A stretch of 9,508 bases of DNA from an uncultured Oscillospiraceae bacterium (GTDB taxonomy: Bacteria > Bacillota_A > Clostridia > Oscillospirales > Oscillospiraceae). Both the position numbers and the translations under genes were made by a program. A model generated the notes under the pieces. The model was not told where the DNA came from. It worked only from the letters and a program-made list of their open reading frames with translations, and did no database searches. The DNA is taken from the NCBI GenBank assembly GCA_900754605.1, contig CAAEDK010000240.1, forward strand, positions 1 to 9,508. The letters run 5' to 3'. This document shows, piece after piece, positions 1 to 5,422 of this stretch. Position 1 is the first letter of the stretch. The number at the start of each line of letters is the position of its first letter.

Positions 1-1
1 C

Positions 2-28
2 CGTCGGGGCGGCGGCCGCCGCTCCTGA
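2..28 (+). CDS. 3' end of an unidentified upstream gene (partial)
   Basis: Reading from base 2 gives Arg-Arg-Gly-Gly-Gly-Arg-Arg-Ser and then TGA at 26-28. A strong intrinsic terminator starts 20 bases later, which is what the end of a gene should look like. Arg/Gly-rich tails are common on RNA-binding proteins, but eight residues are too few to assign a family. Another frame stays open past the terminator and is less credible for that reason. Confidence 0.35.
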   Translation, partial: RRGGGRRS

Positions 29-47
29 AATTGGACGGATCCGTTCT

Positions 48-79
48 AAGGCCGTGGGGCTCTGCCCCACGGCCTTTTG
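48..79 (+). terminator. intrinsic terminator of the upstream gene
   Basis: A perfect 13-bp stem (48-60 with 64-76) closes a 3-nt TCT loop. Its core is GGCCGTGGGGC / GCCCCACGGCC, followed by TTTTGT. The position, 20 bases after the partial reading frame stop, fits termination of that gene and separates it from what follows. Confidence 0.85.
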
Positions 80-100
80 TATTCCAACGGATTTTGGCAT

Positions 101-126
101 AAAAAAGCGCCCCCAAAGGGGGGCGC
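101..126 (-). terminator. intrinsic terminator on the minus strand
   Basis: Read on the minus strand, GCGCCCCCC-TTT-GGGGGCGC (126 down to 107) forms an 8-bp GC-only stem with a short loop, followed directly by six T (106-101). This is a textbook terminator for leftward transcription. No minus-strand protein gene lies to its right before 2220, so it most likely ends the small RNA proposed at 101-179. Confidence 0.85.
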
Positions 127-179
127 ACTGCCGGCAAACCACTTCAGATGTCTGCGGCATAGGATACTGGTTGAGCTGC
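101..179 (-). ncRNA. candidate small RNA gene, about 80 nt, unknown family
   Basis: A strong promoter (186-214) and a strong terminator (101-126) face each other on the minus strand, with only about 55 nt between the expected start near 179 and the terminator stem. No reading frame with a ribosome site fits. The predicted RNA begins GGCAGCUCAACC. Its 5' end can pair with the 3' part: GGCA with UGCC and AACCA with UGGUU, separated by a bulged GCUC. This leaves a 26-nt apical loop containing UAUCCUAUGCC and a weak CAG/CUG hairpin. I do not recognise it as 6S, SRP, tmRNA or RNase P RNA; it is too short for the last two and lacks the SRP tip. A trans-acting regulator is possible, but the sequence does not show a target. 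Confidence 0.5.
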
Positions 180-198
180 CAGAGAAGAATACCATAAA
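171..198 (+). promoter_or_regulatory. possible weak sigma-A promoter for the amidohydrolase gene
   Basis: TTGAGC (171-176) is followed after 16 bases by CATAAA (193-198), which would start transcription near 205, about 54 bases before the ATG at 259. The match is modest. Its elements interleave with the stronger minus-strand promoter at 186-214, so the two could not be occupied at the same time. Confidence 0.35.
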
Positions 199-214
199 CT
201 AACAGTTACGTCAA
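186..214 (-). promoter_or_regulatory. strong extended -10 sigma-A promoter facing left
   Basis: On the minus strand TTGACG (214-209) is followed by a 17-base spacer and TATTCT (191-186). The spacer ends in TGG, giving an extended -10 (TGnTATTCT). Transcription should start near 179 and run toward the terminator at 126-101. Confidence 0.7.
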
Positions 215-258
215 CGGAAAGTTTTGTCGGATCCGGCCTTTCCGGGAAAGGAAACACA

Positions 259-1425
259 ATGCTGATCATCAACGGAACGGTTCATACCATGGAGGGACTC
301 ACAATTCCCAGAGGATATGTGGAGATCCGGGGGGAGAAGATTGCCGGATTTGGGCCTATGGAAGAGTGTCCCAAGCAATGGGAGGGCGAGATATTTGATG
401 CCCAGGGCGGGCATATCCAGCCAGGATTTGTGGATGCCCACTGTCATTTGGGGATGTTCGGGGATGCAGTGGGTGTAGAGGGGGATGACGGAAACGAAGC
501 TACGGATCCCTGTACCCCCCACCTGCGGGCAGTGGATGCTATTAACCCTATGGATCGCTGCTTTCAAGAGGCAAGAGAGGGAGGCGTGACCACTGTTCTT
601 ACCGGTCCGGGCAGTGCCAATCCCATCAGCGGTCAGTTTGCGGCCATTAAGACCAATGGTCGCTGGGTGGATGCTATGGTGCTCCAGGCGCCGGCGGCCA
701 TGAAGCTTGCCCTGGGGGAGAACCCCAAATTGACCTACCATGAACGCCGTGAGACCCCCACCACCCGTATGGCCACCGCCGCAGTGATCCGTGAGAACCT
801 GGCCAAGGCGGAGGAGTATCGAGAGAAGCTGGAGCGGGCCTTGGAGGATGAGGAGGAGGAAAAACCGGACTATGATGCTAAGCTGGAGGCTCTGCTCCCC
901 GTCCTCAGAGGGGAGCTTCCCGTGCACATTCATGCCCACCGGGCGGATGACATCGTTACCGGAATCCGGATCTGCAAGGAATTCCACCTGCGCTATGTGA
1001 TCGTCCACGGTACAGAGGGGCACCTGATCCCGGATCTTCTGGCGGAGGAGGGGGCAGGCGTCATTACCGGACCCTGCCTAGGGGACCGCTCCAAGCCGGA
1101 ACTGGCAAATCAGTCCCTGGAGACACCTGCTATCCTTCAGCGCCACGGTGTCAAAACAGCGATCTGCACTGACCATCCAGAGACCCCCATCCAGTACCTG
1201 CCGTTGTGTGCAGCGATGGCTGTCCGGGGTGGGATGGACCCGGAGAGTGCGCTGGCCTGCATTACCATTCGGGCTGCAGAGTTGGCTGGGGTTGCTCACC
1301 GAGTGGGATCTCTGGCTCCAGGAAAGGATGCAGATCTCACAATTACCAGCAGCCATCCGTTGAATTGGTTGAGTCGTATCCGTCTGGTGGTCATGGACGG
1401 TAAGGTGGTTTTCAGCAGTCTGTAA
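259..1425 (+). CDS. metal-dependent amidohydrolase (imidazolonepropionase-like, COG1228 type)
   Basis: This is a 388-residue cytoplasmic enzyme of the amidohydrolase superfamily, which hydrolyses C-N bonds in a TIM barrel with one or two metals. Visible motifs are the first-strand HxH in DAHCHLG (H61, H63), K149 in the MKLALGENPK segment (a candidate metal-bridging lysine), H225/H227 in HIHAH, H250 and H255 in HGTEGH, and the catalytic aspartate D305 in CTDHPETP. The small beta-sandwich domain is split between residues 1-55 and about 350-388 (SLAPGKDADLTI), as in the family. Residues 180-210 form a charged, probably helical insert. AAAGGAAA lies 7 bases before the ATG. The substrate cannot be read from the sequence: relatives act on cyclic amides, Xaa-Arg or Xaa-Lys dipeptides and others. 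It stands alone, with hpf following 154 bases later behind its own promoter. Confidence 0.85.
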   Translation: MLIINGTVHTMEGLTIPRGYVEIRGEKIAGFGPMEECPKQWEGEIFDAQGGHIQPGFVDAHCHLGMFGDAVGVEGDDGNEATDPCTPHLRAVDAINPMDRCFQEAREGGVTTVLTGPGSANPISGQFAAIKTNGRWVDAMVLQAPAAMKLALGENPKLTYHERRETPTTRMATAAVIRENLAKAEEYREKLERALEDEEEEKPDYDAKLEALLPVLRGELPVHIHAHRADDIVTGIRICKEFHLRYVIVHGTEGHLIPDLLAEEGAGVITGPCLGDRSKPELANQSLETPAILQRHGVKTAICTDHPETPIQYLPLCAAMAVRGGMDPESALACITIRAAELAGVAHRVGSLAPGKDADLTITSSHPLNWLSRIRLVVMDGKVVFSSL

Positions 1426-1485
1426 GAGAGTGTAGGATTCCGTTCATAAAAATTTCACAAAAATAGTGGAAATTTTAAAGAGTTG

Positions 1486-1494
1486 TGGTATAAT
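1486..1494 (+). promoter_or_regulatory. extended -10 promoter for hpf
   Basis: TGG-TATAAT (1486-1494) is a perfect -10 with the extended TG. No good -35 lies 17 bases upstream (GTGGAA), as is usual for extended -10 promoters. The flank at 1447-1480 is A/T-rich. In Bacillus, hpf responds to sigma-B and sigma-H; I see no convincing match to either here. The expected start is near 1501. Confidence 0.65.
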
Positions 1495-1503
1495 AAGACC
1501 ATA

Positions 1504-1571
1504 GGAGGGGGCGGCCTCTCCCAGATGCGCTCAGCTTCCTCCCACTCATGCCCCTTCGGGGGTGAAAGGAG
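1504..1571 (+). promoter_or_regulatory. structured 5' leader of hpf
   Basis: The roughly 80-nt leader begins with a 7-bp hairpin, GGAGGGG-GCGG-CCTCTCC (1504-1521). Just before the start codon is a CCCC-UUCG-GGGG hairpin (1551-1562) with a stabilising UUCG loop. Below it, CTCC (1539-1542) can pair with GGAG (1568-1571) of the Shine-Dalgarno, and CAC (1543-1545) with GUG (1562-1564), leaving an AAA bulge. This could lower initiation, but the pairing is short and the claim is inference. The leader is too short for the approximately 200-nt raiA RNA motif known near such genes. Confidence 0.4.
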
Positions 1572-1579
1572 CGACAGTT

Positions 1580-2131
1580 ATGAAGTTTGTGTTTACAGAC
1601 AAAAAGGTGAACCTGCCCAACTATATCCACAATTATGCGGAGAAAAAGGTTGGCAAGTTAGATCGTTTCTTTAAGGAGGACGCCACTGCTGCGATCACCT
1701 TTAGTATAGAAAAGGACCGGAATCAGGTGGAGATCACCATCCGGTCCAGTGGAACCATCTTCCGCGTCTCTGAGAGTACTGCCGATATGCACGCTTCCAT
1801 CGATGCCGCTGTGGCTTCTCTGGAGCGTCAGATCCGCAAGAATAAGACACGTCTGGAGAAACGGCTGCGTCAAGGTGCCTTTGAGCGTACAGTGGACGCT
1901 GCTGCGGAGATCTCCTCCTTTGTTCCTGATGAGCCGGAGGAGGGGGAATACAAAGTGGTCCGCACCAAGACCTTCCCCATCAAGCCTATGACCCGAGACG
2001 AGGCTATTCTGCAGATGAATCTGCAGAATCACAGCTACTTTGCTTTTAAAAATGAGGACGCAGATGGCGCCTTTGCCGTAGTCTACCGCCGCAATGATGG
2101 CGGCTATGGCTTGATTGAGGATGAGACCTAA
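1580..2131 (+). CDS. hpf: long-form ribosome hibernation promoting factor (HPF/RaiA)
   Basis: This 183-residue protein binds the 30S subunit in stationary phase and joins two 70S ribosomes into an inactive 100S dimer. Residues 1-95 form the S30AE (beta-alpha-beta-beta-beta-alpha) domain; its second helix shows STADMHASIDAAVASLERQI (65-84), followed by a very basic RKNKTRLEKRLRQ stretch. An acidic, flexible linker (about 96-122) leads to the C-terminal dimerisation domain (123-181), recognisable from EYKVVRTKTFPIKPMTRDEA and the closing GGYGLIEDE. Length and two domains make it the long form used in Firmicutes. An in-frame GTG at 1562 lies upstream, but the ATG at 1580 has AAAGGAG (1565-1571) eight bases before it and gives the conserved MKFVFTDKKV start. 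It ends in a terminator shared with the convergent ABC operon. Confidence 0.95.
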   Translation: MKFVFTDKKVNLPNYIHNYAEKKVGKLDRFFKEDATAAITFSIEKDRNQVEITIRSSGTIFRVSESTADMHASIDAAVASLERQIRKNKTRLEKRLRQGAFERTVDAAAEISSFVPDEPEEGEYKVVRTKTFPIKPMTRDEAILQMNLQNHSYFAFKNEDADGAFAVVYRRNDGGYGLIEDET

Positions 2132-2157
2132 CCTTAAACTGTGTATCAAACGATAAT

Positions 2158-2192
2158 AAAACGGAGCCAGCCCAAGGGGCTGGCTCCGTTTT
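2158..2192. terminator. bidirectional terminator between hpf and the ABC operon
   Basis: AAAACGGAGCCAGCCC (2158-2173) pairs perfectly with GGGCTGGCTCCGTTTT (2177-2192) around a 3-nt loop. T runs follow the stem on both strands. It lies 26 bases after the hpf stop and 27 before the stop of the leftward ATPase gene, so it serves both. Confidence 0.93.
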
Positions 2193-2219
2193 CGGTTTAG
2201 ATGATTGGTGTGGGAACGC

Positions 2220-3026
2220 TTATGACTCGCTGTCAGTCGCAGAATTCTCTTCATAGCGGGAGAGGAACTGACGGGTGCGTTCCTCCCGGGGGTGTTCAAT
2301 GACCTGACGAGCATCACCCTGCTCCACAATGACGCCGCCGTCCATGAAGATGACTTGATCAGCCACATCACGGGCAAAGGCCATTTCGTGGGTGACGATG
2401 ATCATAGTGGTCTTTTGCTCGGCCAGTCCTCGGATGACTTTGAGCACCTCGCCGGTGAGCTCTGGATCTAGGGCGGAGGTGGGTTCGTCAAAGCAGAGAA
2501 TGTCCGGAGACAGGGCCAGAGCCCGGGCGATGGCTACCCGCTGCTGCTGGCCGCCAGAGAGCTGGTGAGGATAGTGTCCTGCCCGCTCGGCCAGCCCCAT
2601 TTTAGACAGCAGTTCACGTCCCTCCGCCTCAATTTCCCCCAGGATGGCCCGCTTGTTCTGCTTAAAATCAGGGCGCTCCTGAGCCAGAAGCTCTTTAGCC
2701 AGAGTGACATTTTTTAATGCTGTGTACTGTGGGAATAGATTGAAGGATTGGAATACCATACCAAAGTGGAGCCGCTTTTTACGGATCTCACTTTCACGCT
2801 GAGTGACAGGATCGCCTGCGTCAAAAAGGACGTTATCCCGAACCAGGATCCGTCCCCGGTCGGGAGTCTCCAAAAAGTTCAGGCAGCGCAGCAGCGTTGT
2901 CTTGCCGCTGCCGGAGGAGCCGATGATGGCCAGGGCCTGTCCCTGCTCCAGCTCGAAGCTGATGTCCTCCAGCACTCGGGTGTCGCCGAAATGCTTCTCA
3001 ATATGTTGGACTTGTAAAATAGACAT
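2220..3026 (-). CDS. polar amino acid ABC transporter, ATP-binding protein (GlnQ/HisP type)
   Basis: This 268-residue ATPase energises the importer encoded with it. Walker A is GSSGSGKT (36-43), the Q-loop glutamine is Q93 in MVFQSFNLFP, the signature is LSGGQQQRVAIARAL (156-170), Walker B is ILCFDEP (D180, E181), the D-loop is SALDP, and the switch histidine is H213 in VTHEMAFA. The FQSFNLFP and ALSPDILCFDEPTSALDPEL wording is typical of the polar amino acid (His/Gln/Arg) subfamily. Between Q-loop and signature (about 113-137) it carries a charged segment (ERPDFKQNKRAILGEIEAE) that seems longer than in the usual 240-residue members, plus a short acidic C-terminal tail. AGGAGG overlaps the permease stop region, and the gap to the permease is only 12 bases, so translation is probably coupled. 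It is the last gene of the operon. Confidence 0.95.
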   Translation of the reverse strand: MSILQVQHIEKHFGDTRVLEDISFELEQGQALAIIGSSGSGKTTLLRCLNFLETPDRGRILVRDNVLFDAGDPVTQRESEIRKKRLHFGMVFQSFNLFPQYTALKNVTLAKELLAQERPDFKQNKRAILGEIEAEGRELLSKMGLAERAGHYPHQLSGGQQQRVAIARALALSPDILCFDEPTSALDPELTGEVLKVIRGLAEQKTTMIIVTHEMAFARDVADQVIFMDGGVIVEQGDARQVIEHPREERTRQFLSRYEENSATDSES

Positions 3027-3038
3027 TTCGCCGCCTCC

Positions 3039-3683
3039 TCATTTGAAATAACTTAGCTTACGCTCGACCCACCCCAGGGCCAGGGTGAGCGCGCCGCTGA
3101 ACAGTAAGTAGAACACCATGCAGTAGAAAAGGGGCCAGATCATGCCTTTTTTGATGAAGGATTCACCTACCCAGATGATCTCATACACGGAGATGACCCG
3201 AACCAGGGAGGTGTCCTTTACCAAGGTAATAAACTCGTTGCCCATGGGGGGAACGATACGCTTGACCACCTGGAGCAGAGTGACCTTGAAGAAGATCTGG
3301 CTCTTGGTCATGCCCAGCACCTGGCCGGCCTCCTGCTGGCCCTTGGGCACGCCCTGGATGCCGCCCCGGTAGATCTCGGAGAAATAGCAGGCGTAGTTGA
3401 TCACAAAGGTCACTAGGGCTGCGGTGAAGCGGGGCAGGGCCTTCCAGCCGAACAGCAGGCCAGGGCCGTAAAAAACGATGAGGATCTGAAGCATCAGTGG
3501 TGAACCGCGGATGATCCACACAAAGGTTTTGGTCAGCCACCGGAGGGGAGAGAAGCGGCTCATGGACCCGAAGGAAATAATCAGGCCCAGAGGCAGAGCG
3601 AAGAGCAGTGTCAGAACGAACATCTGCAGTGTGGTCACCGAGCCCTCCAGCATGGCGACATTTACGTCCCAGAATGAATACAT
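3039..3683 (-). CDS. polar amino acid ABC transporter, permease (HisM/GlnP family)
   Basis: This 214-residue inner-membrane permease belongs to the His/Glu/Gln/Arg family and probably works as a homodimer, since only one permease gene is present. Helices are visible at about 18-40, 52-74 (WIIRGSPLMLQILIVFYGPG), 85-105, 160-180 and 186-206. The RGSPLMLQI sequence is characteristic of the family. The cytoplasmic EAA loop that docks the ATPase runs from EIYRGGIQGVPKGQQEAGQV through LGMTKSQIFFKVTLLQ. The ATG has GAGGTGA at a good distance. The gene follows the binding-protein gene after a 98-base gap containing a stable hairpin, and precedes the ATPase gene by 12 bases. Confidence 0.95.
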   Translation of the reverse strand: MYSFWDVNVAMLEGSVTTLQMFVLTLLFALPLGLIISFGSMSRFSPLRWLTKTFVWIIRGSPLMLQILIVFYGPGLLFGWKALPRFTAALVTFVINYACYFSEIYRGGIQGVPKGQQEAGQVLGMTKSQIFFKVTLLQVVKRIVPPMGNEFITLVKDTSLVRVISVYEIIWVGESFIKKGMIWPLFYCMVFYLLFSGALTLALGWVERKLSYFK

Positions 3684-3717
3684 CGCAGGTTCACCTCAAC
3701 GGAAAATTTAGTCAGTG

Positions 3718-3750
3718 CAGGGCAGAGGGCCGGAAGTGCCCTCTGCCCTG
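3718..3750 (-). promoter_or_regulatory. intercistronic hairpin between binding-protein and permease genes
   Basis: CAGGGCAGAGGGC pairs perfectly with GCCCTCTGCCCTG (13 bp, 7-nt loop). On the minus strand it is followed by GCACTGACTAAATTTT rather than a direct U run, so it is not a standard terminator. In such operons (malE-malF is the known example), a hairpin after the binding-protein gene protects the upstream message from decay or lowers readthrough, giving more binding protein than membrane subunits. The role here is inference. Confidence 0.7.
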
Positions 3751-3781
3751 TCAAGCATAACATAGGATGCGGCGCGGAAGA

Positions 3782-4633
3782 TTACTTTTCGATCACGGAT
3801 TCCTGGACACCATAGGTCTTAGCGGTCTCCATCACAGTGCCATCATCATAGGCATCTTTCCAAAAACTGTTGAAGGCATCCACCAGGTCGGAGCCTTTGC
3901 GGAAGCCTACACCGTACTCCTCGCTGTTAAGCTGTACAGTATAGGTCAGGTTGGGGTAGCTAGTGCCTTCGCCGATCATAGCACCTGCCATAAGCAAATC
4001 GATGATGGCGGCATCAGAGGTGCCGGAGGCAACCTCCATCAGAGCCTTGGCCTGGGTATCCATGGCCACATAGTCCAGACCGGCGGCCTCAGCCTGTTCC
4101 ATGCCGGCAGAGCCGTTCTCCACAGCAAAACTCAGGCCGGACAAACTCTCAACAGTCTGATACTGGTCAGCCACATCGGCGGCCAGAACCACCACCTGAC
4201 CGTTCAGGCAGTAGGGATCAGAGGTGGCCATCAGAGCCTTGACATCGTCGGTAAGGGTCATACCGTTCCAAACGGCGTCTACACCTTTGTTTTCCAGTTC
4301 CAGGGCTTTGTTGTCCCAGTTGATCTCCAGAAATTCAACTTCTACACCCAAACTTTCAGCAAAGGCCTTCGCCATGTCGGCGTCAAAGCCGATCCACTCG
4401 TCGCTGCCCTCCGCCTTGTAGTCCATGGGGGCGAAGTCGGTCATGCCAACGACCAGGGTTCCCTTTTCTTTCACATAGTCCACATCGCTGGCGGCCGCCT
4501 GGCTGCCGGAGGTGGAAGAACCGGACGCACCGGCAGAAGAGCCGGAAGTACTGGCACTGCCCTTGGGGCCGCAGGCGGCCAACGACAGGCACATGGAGAG
4601 GGCAAGCATCGTCGCAAACATCTTTTTCATCAT
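3782..4633 (-). CDS. amino acid ABC transporter substrate-binding lipoprotein (SBP_bac_3)
   Basis: This 283-residue extracytoplasmic receptor captures an amino acid and delivers it to the permease. MMKKMFATMLALSMCLSLAAC is a lipoprotein signal with lipobox LAAC; the lipidated cysteine is C21. A Ser/Gly/Ala-rich tether follows (22-49), then the family 3 binding domain (about 51-283), with GFDADMAKAF (82-91), VDAVWNGMTLTDD (118-130), ENGSAGMEQAEA (172-183) and EEYGVGFRKGS (238-248). The family usually has Arg in T-x-E-R-x6-FSxPY to hold the ligand carboxylate; here the aligned stretch is TLTDDVKALMATSDPY with Val131, so ligand contacts may differ. AGGAGGT lies 6-7 bases before the first of two consecutive ATG codons. 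It is the first gene of the operon. The exact substrate is not readable. Confidence 0.94.
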   Translation of the reverse strand: MMKKMFATMLALSMCLSLAACGPKGSASTSGSSAGASGSSTSGSQAAASDVDYVKEKGTLVVGMTDFAPMDYKAEGSDEWIGFDADMAKAFAESLGVEVEFLEINWDNKALELENKGVDAVWNGMTLTDDVKALMATSDPYCLNGQVVVLAADVADQYQTVESLSGLSFAVENGSAGMEQAEAAGLDYVAMDTQAKALMEVASGTSDAAIIDLLMAGAMIGEGTSYPNLTYTVQLNSEEYGVGFRKGSDLVDAFNSFWKDAYDDGTVMETAKTYGVQESVIEK

Positions 4634-4691
4634 TCAGTTACCTCCTATCCGGCGGCACGGCCATCCAAACCGTACCCCCTGGTACTTTCGT

Positions 4692-4720
4692 ATTTTAGCA
4701 CGCTAATGTAATATTGTAAA
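4692..4720 (-). promoter_or_regulatory. sigma-A promoter of the amino acid ABC operon
   Basis: On the minus strand TTTACA (4720-4715), a 17-base spacer ending in TGC, and TAAAAT (4697-4692) form a very good promoter with extended -10. The start should be near 4685, giving a leader of about 50 nt. A small dyad, GTACC-CCCT-GGTAC (4672-4685), lies right at the expected start and could be an operator. No riboswitch or T-box fits in so short a leader. Confidence 0.8.
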
Positions 4721-4815
4721 GAATTATTTTTTGTCATCAGGTACTTTTCTATTTTCACCAAATGAGAAGGCTCCATTTTGTAGAAGCAGCCGAAAAGGAG
4801 ATATATATTCTGTGG

Positions 4816-4829
4816 ATAAGAACTCTTAT
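4816..4829. repeat. short perfect palindrome flanked by TATATTCT repeats
   Basis: ATAAGA-AC-TCTTAT is a perfect 14-bp dyad. TATATTCT occurs on either side, at 4804-4811 and 4827-4834, 23 bases apart; the second would make a -10-like TATATT (4827-4832) just before the folded element at 4844. No acceptable -35 accompanies it. It could be an operator or chance in A/T-rich sequence. Confidence 0.35.
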
Positions 4830-4843
4830 ATTCTAACAGAAAG

Positions 4844-4949
4844 AGCCGGGTATTTCCACCCCTTCAGGAAGGAAAACTGTCATAGGCGCCGGCTGTATGT
4901 CGGCTTCAATTGACAGCGATCCCTCCGAACGGGGATGGAATACCCGGCT
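4844..4949. other. 106-nt imperfect palindrome / candidate structured RNA of unknown family
   Basis: The whole stretch folds as one long hairpin. AGCCGGGTAT (4844-4853) pairs with ATACCCGGCT (4940-4949), TCCA (4855-4858) with TGGA (4936-4939), and CCCC (4859-4862) with GGGG (4931-4934), with one bulged base on each side: 18 bp. Then come GGAAGGA (4867-4873) with TCCCTCC (4920-4926, one mismatch), CTGTCA (4877-4882) with TGACAG (4911-4916), and an apical GCCG/CGGC stem (4888-4904). It lies in the 260-base gap between the SASP stop and the ABC promoter. It could be a small RNA on either strand, a palindromic dispersed repeat, or a bulky end signal for the SASP message, since on the minus strand CTCTTTCTGTT follows it. 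I do not recognise SRP RNA, 6S RNA or any riboswitch core in it. Confidence 0.5.
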
Positions 4950-4992
4950 GGCGGTTACCTACTCAGAAAAAGGCTCAGTGCGTTGGGATAGA

Positions 4993-5199
4993 TTACTTCA
5001 GGCCGTTCTCGTAGGATTCGATCATCTTCTTGACCATCTGGCCGCCCACAGAGCCGGCCTGCTTACTGGTCAGGTCGCCGTTATAACCCTGCTTCAGGTT
5101 GACGCCGACCTCGTTGGCGGCCTCCATCTTAAACTTGTTCATGGCCTCGCGGGCGCTGGGCACGACCAGCTTGTTGCTGTTATTGCTGTTACTGGACAT
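4993..5199 (-). CDS. alpha/beta-type small acid-soluble spore protein (SASP)
   Basis: This 68-residue protein coats DNA in the dormant spore, protecting it from UV and heat, and is degraded at germination. After an Asn/Ser-rich head, residues 18-66 match the family: the first helix with EVGVNLKQGYNGDLTSKQ (30-47), then the most conserved DNA-binding part, AGSVGGQMVKKMIESYE (48-64). The germination protease site, normally Glu followed by Ile or Phe and then Ala, appears here as E26-A27-A28 in KMEAANEVG, so cleavage may be less typical. AAGGAGAG precedes the ATG after an A-rich 9-10 base spacer. It is monocistronic; the long palindrome at 4844-4949 lies downstream. Expression should be in the forespore under sigma-G. 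Confidence 0.93.
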   Translation of the reverse strand: MSSNSNNSNKLVVPSAREAMNKFKMEAANEVGVNLKQGYNGDLTSKQAGSVGGQMVKKMIESYENGLK

Positions 5200-5234
5200 T
5201 TTATTTTCTCTCCTTTTTTGTTTTTCTGTTTGTT

Positions 5235-5262
5235 TTGGATGATCACCTTGGATGGAACATCC
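5235..5262 (-). promoter_or_regulatory. possible sigma-G promoter of the SASP gene
   Basis: On the minus strand GGATG (5262-5258), a 16-base spacer and CATCCAA (5241-5235) resemble the sigma-G pattern G(A/C/T)AT(A/G) - 17 to 18 - CAT(A/T)nTA, with mismatches in both boxes and a spacer one base short. The plus-strand direct repeat TTGGATG (5235-5241, 5248-5254) and the GGATG-GAA-CATCC dyad (5250-5262) account for part of this similarity, so the call is weak. A sigma-G promoter is expected here from the gene's role. Confidence 0.3.
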
Positions 5263-5372
5263 GCAGCTATCTTGCGTCCAGGCAGAGGCTTCTATACCCG
5301 AAGTGGATTTCCTGTTTCCGTCATTTTTCCATGGAATCCCTTTGGAACTACAGGAGTGGAAAAAATTCGGGG

Positions 5373-5400
5373 TTGCAATTTAGGTAGAGCTGAGTATAAT
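5373..5400 (+). promoter_or_regulatory. ribU: sigma-A promoter of the riboswitch-ribU transcript
   Basis: TTGCAA (5373-5378), 16 bases, and a perfect TATAAT (5395-5400) place the start near 5407, about 16 bases before the FMN aptamer. Directly upstream, ATTTTTCCA (5323-5331) and TGGAAAAA (5357-5364) form an inverted repeat that could bind a regulator, though riboswitch control alone would be sufficient. Confidence 0.8.
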
Positions 5401-5422
5401 GGGAATTGGACAACTGAATGAA

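Noticed and set aside
211..1023. 270-codon minus-strand open frame opposite the amidohydrolase
   Set aside because: It is the antisense of a clear gene, has no recognisable motif, and its composition is that of a shadow frame.
1562..1579. GTG at 1562 as the hpf start
   Set aside because: It overlaps the UUCG hairpin and the ribosome site used by ATG 1580, and it would add residues not seen in the family start.
4641..4685. Amino acid-sensing riboswitch or T-box before the ABC operon
   Set aside because: The predicted leader is only about 50 nt and contains neither T-box, lysine nor glycine riboswitch core sequences.
3767..4711. 314-codon plus-strand open frame opposite the binding-protein gene
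   Set aside because: The opposite strand has a perfect lipoprotein signal, a strong ribosome site and a family 3 binding domain; the plus frame has none of these.
4844..4949. SRP (4.5S) RNA or 6S RNA
   Set aside because: The long hairpin shape invites the idea, but the invariant SRP tip with the GGAAGGAAGCAGCC-type block is not at the apex, and the length is too short for 6S with no central bubble.
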